64,000 nt of DNA from Saprospiraceae bacterium (GTDB lineage: Bacteria > Bacteroidota > Bacteroidia > Chitinophagales > Saprospiraceae): contig JADKCC010000030.1 of the NCBI GenBank assembly GCA_016714785.1, forward strand, positions 1 through 64,000. Reading direction: 5' to 3'. Below, one piece after another: positions 55,043-61,462 of this stretch. A program made the translations under genes and the position numbers. The notes under the pieces were generated by a model, which did not search any database, had not been told where the DNA came from, and saw nothing but the letters and a program-made list of their open reading frames with translations. Numbering within the stretch: the first letter of the stretch is position 1; each line of letters begins with the position of its first letter.

Positions 55043-55294
55043 ATGAACGAAAATAATTTGTGTTGTGGACAGATACCCACCAAAAAAACAGACCTAACCA
55101 TATCAAACATGCCAGAAAACCCAAAGGTAGAAAATGGTGTAGAAATAATATACCTAGGTGCAGGAGATGTCAAAGTAGAAGGGCCAAATAGCGGCTTAAC
55201 CTATTATGCATCCAATTACAGGAGACGTTTGGAGGTTGAAACGGCAGATGTCAGCAGTATTTTGAAAGATGCAGACTTTATAATTAAGCCATAG
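55043..55294 (+). CDS. Small protein resembling phage head-tail adaptor-type proteins
   Basis: 83 residues: a CC-containing N-terminus, then VEIIYLGAGDVKVEGPNSGL, TYYASNYRRRLEVETADVSS, ILKDADFIIKP. The pattern Y-G-x-G...V.GP.SG..Y......V...D...L is seen in small phage structural proteins that plug into head or tail connectors. Likely origin is phage-related; no other phage genes are present. Uncertain. Confidence 0.5.
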   Translation: MNENNLCCGQIPTKKTDLTISNMPENPKVENGVEIIYLGAGDVKVEGPNSGLTYYASNYRRRLEVETADVSSILKDADFIIKP

Positions 55295-55403
55295 GAAGTT
55301 GGATCAACACGGTCTATTTCATTAGAATATACATCCAACAAATGTAAGGATAATTATCAGATAATGGATATTGTCACATTGTCAAATGCCATTCTCACAA
55401 ACA

Positions 55404-56795
55404 TCAAAACTGAACACCTATACCTAAGGAAATATTAAAGATGCTCGGTTTACTGATGGTATTTTCTGCATTTATATTGGAAATAAACTTATGATACCCG
55501 ATCATCGACTGTACATAGTACCTATTACTGATTGCGTATTTTACGTTCAAAGATGAAAGGTAACCTATCTGCATTTTATCATTGTATTGTGGCATAACGC
55601 CATCATAAGCAACAATCTCGTCATTCCAAAGTGTTTTGCCATTGCCGAATTTAGATAATGTAAAAAATAAACCTGCAGAAGTCTTAAATGACCACTTATT
55701 ATGCTCCCATTGGTAGCCTGGACTGAGAGATAGTAACACGCTGTTTTGTTCATTTCTGTGTCTCAGGGTTCTATCCACTGTCTCATAGATGCTGGCTTTA
55801 CCACGTATCAATGATTTTTCGCCAGACAAAAGGTTTTCTTCCACTTTGACAATCACATTATCTACTTCCAAACTGTTGATTTTGGTACCTGAGTAGTAAA
55901 ACTCACTATACCATTTTTGATAGTCCAAACTGGTCTTTAGGAAAAAATATTTCGACATACGTACTTCGTTATGTAATGCAATATGATATCCTGGCAGTTC
56001 TTTTTCTGAAATTGTAGCTTTATGTTGTTCTGTATTGAGTTTAAGATTGGCAGATGACCCTATTTTCCAAAAAATCACACCTGAAGTTAACGATATATCC
56101 ATAGATCCAAGATAGGTTTTACTATCTTTTTGTAATGGAATAATAGATTTCACTTCTAAAACAGGTAATAACGTTTCACTATTGGATCGAATATTGGGTC
56201 GTATGATACTGGTAATTAGCTCTACCTTAATCATATCTTTGGCATTTGTAATATTTGAGACATTGATTAATGGATCGATAATCTTTGTATTTTCTGGTAC
56301 TTGGTTAGACAGATCGGAATTGATCAAAGTCACAGATTCTGAGATATTGCTATCTTCATTATGTTCATTTTGTGCCGCTATTTTAGCTCCTTTTGAACCT
56401 TCGTTGCTTGATTCCTTTTGGTTAATCAATTGATTAGCTTTTGCATTAATATTCATCACTTTAGTTAATATGACTGCATCATCACCTTTTTGCCTATCTG
56501 AGATCAAAGCCTTTTCGGAAGCAATTATATTTTGCCCATTGTCTTCTTTGACCATATTTTCTTTAATGTCTTTGGGTATCTCAATATTTGGCTCATTAGT
56601 TGATGTCATTAGATAATATCCCACAAAACCACTGACGATCAGCATAGGCACAAACCACCAAAATATGACCCTACGTTTTTTTTCTTTTTTTCCCATTTTT
56701 TGAAAAATGCCATCACTCATTTCTTCCCAAGACATGTCAGAAGGAAGATCGTCTTCCTTCCTTAGATTATCTCTCAATTTATTGTAATATGCCAT
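55404..56795 (-). CDS. Anti-sigma-type inner-membrane protein with beta-barrel-like C-terminal domain
   Basis: 463 residues. Short cytoplasmic N-terminus (DDLPSDMSWEEMSDGIFQKM), one helix (about 43-62), a polar region, then about 240 residues of alternating strands ending NISLGIGVQF, similar to outer-membrane barrels. This layout is common next to ECF sigma genes in Bacteroidota and is taken as an anti-sigma factor. The start overlaps the sigma factor gene by 17 bp. Confidence 0.7.
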   Translation of the reverse strand: MAYYNKLRDNLRKEDDLPSDMSWEEMSDGIFQKMGKKEKKRRVIFWWFVPMLIVSGFVGYYLMTSTNEPNIEIPKDIKENMVKEDNGQNIIASEKALISDRQKGDDAVILTKVMNINAKANQLINQKESSNEGSKGAKIAAQNEHNEDSNISESVTLINSDLSNQVPENTKIIDPLINVSNITNAKDMIKVELITSIIRPNIRSNSETLLPVLEVKSIIPLQKDSKTYLGSMDISLTSGVIFWKIGSSANLKLNTEQHKATISEKELPGYHIALHNEVRMSKYFFLKTSLDYQKWYSEFYYSGTKINSLEVDNVIVKVEENLLSGEKSLIRGKASIYETVDRTLRHRNEQNSVLLSLSPGYQWEHNKWSFKTSAGLFFTLSKFGNGKTLWNDEIVAYDGVMPQYNDKMQIGYLSSLNVKYAISNRYYVQSMIGYHKFISNINAENTISKPSIFNISLGIGVQF

Positions 56796-57336
56796 ACCGC
56801 ATTATATTTATATCGTTAATAATATTGCTTTTGATCCATTTTATAGCTCTGAAAAGTTGTGATCTCGAAGTCTCCGGACTTATACCCAAAAGCTCTCCAA
56901 TCTCCTTATGTGAATATTCGTCAATAACTGATAGTAAAAAAATAGTTTTATAACCTAGGGGCATATCCACCAGCATTTTTTCGAGATCGCTAACTGATAG
57001 TTTCTCCAATGATTCCAAAGTATCGTAATTTTCTTCTTCTACTACTTCCAAATGGTAACTAATTTGCAATTTGTCTTTTTTACGCAAAATAGCGATACAT
57101 TGATAAACCGTAATTTTAGAGATCCAGGATTTAAAACTACCTTTTGCTTCATCAAAGTTTTGGATGCTTAAAAATATCTGCGCAAACACTTCTTGCATGG
57201 CATCTTTTCTGTCATCTTCGGGTGTAAAATAATTTTTTATGATCGTAAAAATATAAGGTGCGCAAGTGCAGTACAACAAACTATAAGCTTGTTGGTCACC
57301 TTTTACACACTGCGATATGGTACTATTTGCTATCAA
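56779..57336 (-). CDS. ECF RNA polymerase sigma factor
   Basis: 185 residues. Region 2: AYSLLYCTCAPYIFTIIKNY then DAMQEVFAQIF; region 4: MPLGYKTIFLLSVIDEYSHK then EIGELLGISPETSRSQLFRA. The only upstream start compatible with the domain is TTG at 57336; a stop lies four codons earlier. Co-transcribed with the preceding lipoprotein and the following anti-sigma-like gene. Confidence 0.9.
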   Translation of the reverse strand: MIANSTISQCVKGDQQAYSLLYCTCAPYIFTIIKNYFTPEDDRKDAMQEVFAQIFLSIQNFDEAKGSFKSWISKITVYQCIAILRKKDKLQISYHLEVVEEENYDTLESLEKLSVSDLEKMLVDMPLGYKTIFLLSVIDEYSHKEIGELLGISPETSRSQLFRAIKWIKSNIINDINIMRYGILQ

Positions 57337-57362
57337 TCCTATCTATCCCTTTGCTATTATTA

Positions 57363-58550
57363 TCAGTTGCAATCATTCAATGTAGTAAGTACATCATCGA
57401 TGTTGAGTAACGTTTTTTGCTGACCATTGGCTTTGAATTTTACAGCGACTGGATATTCGATGTTATACTGGTTAAACATACTATCCTGTATCATTTGATC
57501 AATTTGATTATAGTTTTGAACAATTGTTTGAACATTTGAAGTTTTGACTTTGAATGGAAAAATCAAATCATAGCATGGCATATCCGAAAATAATGGTGTA
57601 GCCAACAGTAAAAAAATAAAATCTCCAGATGTAAAACACGCATCAATCAATTGATTCAATTCTTCATCATTATTGGCTGTCCAAATAGTGCCATCCGAAG
57701 CCTTTAATAGTATCGGAAAAATAAAACTTTCAAACCTGCCTTGTACCAGCACATTACCAAACATTTCACTATTGTTAATAATAAGCGGTGTTGTATTCCC
57801 AATAATTTTAACTTTTAAAGGGAAAATTAGCTCATAACATGCAAAAAAGTTAAAGGCATTGATTTGGATGGATGTACTATCTATGATTGGCCATAAATTA
57901 CAATTTAAAAGTAATTTCAATAGTGAGTCCGCATCCTTGACCATAAATGTTTCGCCTATTGGATTGGTCAGAGTGAATGGAAAAACAAAATTTAAGGATT
58001 CAGATGCGTGTTTTTGTATAAAAGTGCGTTCATCTTGTACTACAATAAGGCTTCCATCGGTTTTGCTAAGTGTAAGCGGATATTTGATTGTATAACAAGA
58101 ATTGGTCTCATTGATGACGTAAGCTGGAAATAGATTATTGGATATTTCCAGTGTTTGTGGATAACAACCCGCGGTATATTCGGCAAAATCCCACAAACTA
58201 TTTGCCGTTTTCTCTATACCTAAATTATCAATGATCTGAAGCGGATATACAAAATCTATGATCTGTATGGACGAATCGGACACCAAATGATTAAACGTTT
58301 CGATGGTGTTTATGGTGTAAGTATTTTGAGTAAAATCTATCAATTTGAAAGGGAACTTTACCGTAGTGCACTCTATCTTTACCACATCACTATTCACTAC
58401 ACTTCTAGCTTTAGTCAGTAAATCATTGACATGTACTACTTCTGGCTCAAACACTTCAGTTTCAACTTTGACATCATCAAACTCATCTACACCACAAGAC
58501 ATCAACATTCCCACAAAAAAAACTAAAAAAATATATTGAATCATTGTCAT
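57363..58550 (-). CDS. Lipoprotein with repeated FPF/YPL-type domains
   Basis: 395 residues. Lipobox LMSC (Cys19). About four repeats of roughly 90 residues, each with CY/CT...FPFK(L/V) or YPL(T/Q)L, a D/N-G...segment, an L..L...C helix and another FP(F/I/V). Such repeat lipoproteins occur in Saprospiria; function unknown. It precedes the sigma gene by 26 bp and is divergent from the Kazal protein. Confidence 0.7.
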   Translation of the reverse strand: MTMIQYIFLVFFVGMLMSCGVDEFDDVKVETEVFEPEVVHVNDLLTKARSVVNSDVVKIECTTVKFPFKLIDFTQNTYTINTIETFNHLVSDSSIQIIDFVYPLQIIDNLGIEKTANSLWDFAEYTAGCYPQTLEISNNLFPAYVINETNSCYTIKYPLTLSKTDGSLIVVQDERTFIQKHASESLNFVFPFTLTNPIGETFMVKDADSLLKLLLNCNLWPIIDSTSIQINAFNFFACYELIFPLKVKIIGNTTPLIINNSEMFGNVLVQGRFESFIFPILLKASDGTIWTANNDEELNQLIDACFTSGDFIFLLLATPLFSDMPCYDLIFPFKVKTSNVQTIVQNYNQIDQMIQDSMFNQYNIEYPVAVKFKANGQQKTLLNIDDVLTTLNDCN

Positions 58551-58837
58551 ATCCTACCATTTTTAAACTTCTATCTGCAAAGTTCTCCATAATATTAGAT
58601 ATAAGTATAAAAAACGTTGCATCAAATCTTTTTTATTTACCCATCCTAATTCCTTCCAATAAAATGGAATGACTTTTGAGCTCAATTATTATGGCAACTA
58701 AGATAAGTTTAGGCACCTGTATAAACAATAGTTTACTAATGCAACTAAATATAAAAAAATCTACTCATCGTGCAACGCTAATAAACTTAATCCCTAATGT
58801 TAGGATGATACTTATTTCAAAATCAAAATTATTAAAA

Positions 58838-60472
58838 ATGAATTTTAAAAATGTACTTTTAGTTTTAATGTTGGGCTTTACCATGCAAGCAACCGCACAA
58901 TTAGATTGCAATTGTACAACAGATTATGCACCAGTTTGTGCTGTGGATTCTTCAGGAACCTATGTCGAATTTCCTAATACATGTTGGGCAAATTGCTTGG
59001 GCTTTACGGTGGTAACAGATACCACTTTATGCGACAATAGTAACCCATGGGGAGATTGTGGGTGTGTGATTACCGACTCTACCTACGTTTGTGCAGCTGA
59101 CAGCATTGGAAATATCTTTCCTGTTCCTAATGCTTGTTTTGCAGCATGTTGGGGACTAACAGTAGTAACAGATAGTACATCTTGCGACGGTTGGGGAGGA
59201 TGCGTATGTCCCGAAATCTATGATCCAGTATGTGCAGTGGATAGTTTAGGTAATTATTATGAAGCACCCAATGCATGTTATGCGGCGTGTTGGGGTATGA
59301 CAGTGGTTACAGACTCTACCTTGTGTTATTTTGGTAATGGAGATTGTGGGTGTGTGATTACCGACTCTACCTATGTTTGTGCAACTGATAGTATTGGAAA
59401 TATCTTTCCTGTACCCAATGCTTGTTTTGCAGCATGTTGGGGACTAACAGTAGTAACAGATAGTACATCTTGCGACGGTTGGGGAGGATGCGTATGTCCC
59501 GAAATCTATGATCCAGTATGTGCAGTGGATAGTTTAGGTAATTATTATGAAGCACCCAATGCATGTTATGCGGCGTGTTGGGGTATGACAGTGGTTACAG
59601 ACTCTACCTTGTGTGATTTTGGCAATGGAGATTGTGGATGTGTGATCACCGACTCTACCTACGTTTGTGCAACAGATAGTATTGGAAATATCTTTCCTGT
59701 GCCGAATGCTTGTTTTGCAGCATGTTGGGGACTAACAGTAGTAGAAAATGGAGACTGCGATACCAATCCATGGGAAGATTGCGATTGCGAATTTGATGAA
59801 AACGAACCATTTATCTGTGCTGTAGATTCTCTTGGACATCCATGTTATGTTCCTAATGCTTGTTATGCGGCTTGTTGGGGATTGACTGTTACCAATGACT
59901 CTATATGCAATGTTACTGACATCGATCCTGAAATAGATTATGATATATTAAACTGTATTGATTCGCTCTACTTGACTGAAAATACCACTTTCCAAGAAGC
60001 TTTATTATTAATCAGCCAATCTTGTGGGTTGGAGCTTCCAGTATGTATCGCAGATGCACCTTTATTTACTACAGATTCGGCATTTATAGCCTTTATCATT
60101 GCCAATTGTGATGGTGTATTTGGATTCAACGGCAATTCCTCCGGATCCAATGTGATGAATATTTATAATGTAGTGAACAATAGCAGACTATCCAGTACTG
60201 GCGATATCAAAGCATATCCATCAGAACTGACATTGGCTGCTAATCCGATACAGCAGCAACTTTCCTACCATATACAAGTGAAATCTGCCTTAGATGCAAC
60301 GATATCTTTGTTAAATATAAACGGCCAAACGATTTTTAAAGAAAACGTAAGCTTAGCCCCAGGCAAACAATCCTTCAGCAGAGATATCTCAGGATTGAAA
60401 TCCGGTGTTTATCTACTTAACCTATCTTCTGGCACACAACAACAAACGGTTAGGGTCGTAGTAGTACAATAA
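58838..60472 (+). CDS. Secreted Kazal-repeat protein with T9SS sorting domain
   Basis: 544 residues from ATG 58838, which gives a proper signal peptide (MNFKNVLLVLMLGFTMQATA); the frame is open 54 codons further but without signal character. Seven Kazal-like modules follow, each C.C....Y.PVCA.DS.G......N.CYA.CWG.(T)VV...C. Kazal domains inhibit serine proteases. About 465-544 is a T9SS type A sorting domain (ANPIQQQLSYHIQV, NINGQTIF, LKSGVYLLNL). Modules 2-5 derive from a 288-bp tandem duplication. Confidence 0.85.
   Translation: MNFKNVLLVLMLGFTMQATAQLDCNCTTDYAPVCAVDSSGTYVEFPNTCWANCLGFTVVTDTTLCDNSNPWGDCGCVITDSTYVCAADSIGNIFPVPNACFAACWGLTVVTDSTSCDGWGGCVCPEIYDPVCAVDSLGNYYEAPNACYAACWGMTVVTDSTLCYFGNGDCGCVITDSTYVCATDSIGNIFPVPNACFAACWGLTVVTDSTSCDGWGGCVCPEIYDPVCAVDSLGNYYEAPNACYAACWGMTVVTDSTLCDFGNGDCGCVITDSTYVCATDSIGNIFPVPNACFAACWGLTVVENGDCDTNPWEDCDCEFDENEPFICAVDSLGHPCYVPNACYAACWGLTVTNDSICNVTDIDPEIDYDILNCIDSLYLTENTTFQEALLLISQSCGLELPVCIADAPLFTTDSAFIAFIIANCDGVFGFNGNSSGSNVMNIYNVVNNSRLSSTGDIKAYPSELTLAANPIQQQLSYHIQVKSALDATISLLNINGQTIFKENVSLAPGKQSFSRDISGLKSGVYLLNLSSGTQQQTVRVVVVQ
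59054..59760 (+). repeat. 288-bp tandem repeat within the Kazal gene
   Basis: Unit starts at 59054, 59342 and 59630 (third unit partial). The first two are nearly identical at the DNA level, including silent positions, so the duplication is recent. Each unit encodes two Kazal modules (96 residues). Confidence 0.9.
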
Positions 60473-60509
60473 TATTACGAAAAATTGATAATTTAGTTTC
60501 AATAATTGA

Positions 60510-60537
60510 TAGGGCCTTCGGGCCCTTTCTTTTTTTA
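60510..60537 (+). terminator. Terminator of the Kazal gene
   Basis: AGGGCC, loop TTC, GGGCCCT followed by TTCTTTTTTT, about 40 bp downstream of the stop codon. Confidence 0.85.
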
Positions 60538-60539
60538 GG

Positions 60540-60650
60540 TTGGCTAGGTAGGGGTTTTGGGGGTGGGTGGGGGGGGGGGGAAATATTTGATTTTTTTTGT
60601 GGGGGGGAGGTAAATAAAAAAAAAAAGGGGGGGTGTTTTTTTTAAGTCTT
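60540..60650. repeat. Homopolymer-rich segment with long G runs
   Basis: Runs of G up to about 12, T up to 8 and A up to 11 within 110 bp. The G-tracts could form a quadruplex on the plus strand. Long homopolymers like these are also prone to sequencing or assembly error. Confidence 0.7.
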
Positions 60651-60668
60651 TTGTTTAGGATGGATATA

Positions 60669-60750
60669 CAATCCCAAAGGGATTAAATATCAATAACATT
60701 ACATGTAATGCCATAAACCACGACAATACCCAACCACGCAGTGGTTGAAT
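60669..60750. repeat. REP-like hairpin cluster
   Basis: AATCCC/GGGATT (60670-60684), ATTACATGTAAT, and CAACCAC/GTGGTTG (60731-60747). Sequence of this kind recurs between genes in Bacteroidota genomes. Confidence 0.5.
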
Positions 60751-60933
60751 AATTTGATAGAGCCGATTGTGGATTTTTTACCTTATTGTCACAAACCCGA
60801 TAGTAGAAATATCCAGACTTCGATGCCGTATCATTCGGTCTCTGACCTGTCTCACTTGACAAGTTTATTGATAATACACGAGAATTTTACATTCTCGAAC
60901 TAAAGATGCAAACTCCTTATATAAAAAGCTAAG

Positions 60934-61245
60934 CAGAAAGTATGGAATTGCCATCAGCAAGTATAGAACTTCCATTAGCAAGTATGGAATTAGCTTTAGC
61001 AAGTATGGAACTTCCATCAGCAAGTATGGAACTTCCGTTAGCAAGTATGGAACTTCCATTAGCAAGTATGGAACTTCCGTTAGCAAGTATGGAACTTCCA
61101 TTAGCAAGTATGGAACTTCCGTTAGCAAGTATGGAATTTCCGTTAGCGAGTATGGAATTTCCGTTAGCGAGTATGGAATGAACGATAGCAAGTATGGAAT
61201 GAACGATAGCAAGTATGAAATTAGGCTTAGCAAGCATAAATCTAG
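60934..61245. repeat. Tandem 21-bp minisatellite, about 15 units
   Basis: Unit AGTATGGAACTTCCATTAGC plus A, starting at 60939 and every 21 bp to 61233, with edge units more diverged. GGAACTTCC inside the unit is palindromic. Open frames exist on both strands (for example MELPLAS heptads) only because the period is a multiple of three. Confidence 0.93.
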
Positions 61246-61462
61246 TGCCATCAAAACTATGAACCATCACTCATTAGCTCTTATTTATTCAGTTTACCAT
61301 ATAAAATAGATTGTCCACTACGAAGCATTGCGAATTGACTATAAAAATATTGAAAATGGGGAAAGAATGGGAGTACTGCTTAACCGAACAGTTTTTCTCA
61401 CCTACTAAAACGTTACTTGTATTTCTGTATTGTTTGGCTGCCTGCTGACATACACACACGTC

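Larger units (their letters stand above)
60473..61462. other. 990-bp gene-free repeat region
   Basis: In order: the terminator; G-rich and A/T homopolymer sequence (60540-60650); three small hairpins (60669-60750); unremarkable sequence; the 21-bp array (60934-61245); and about 200 bp without recognised features before the end of sbcC. Confidence 0.65.

Noticed and set aside
60865..61270. Open frames on both strands of the 60.9-kb array (MELPLAS, SILANG and PYLLTEV repeats) as genes
   Set aside because: Several frames are open simultaneously because the repeat unit is 21 bp. No signal peptide, start context or non-repeat domain supports any of them.
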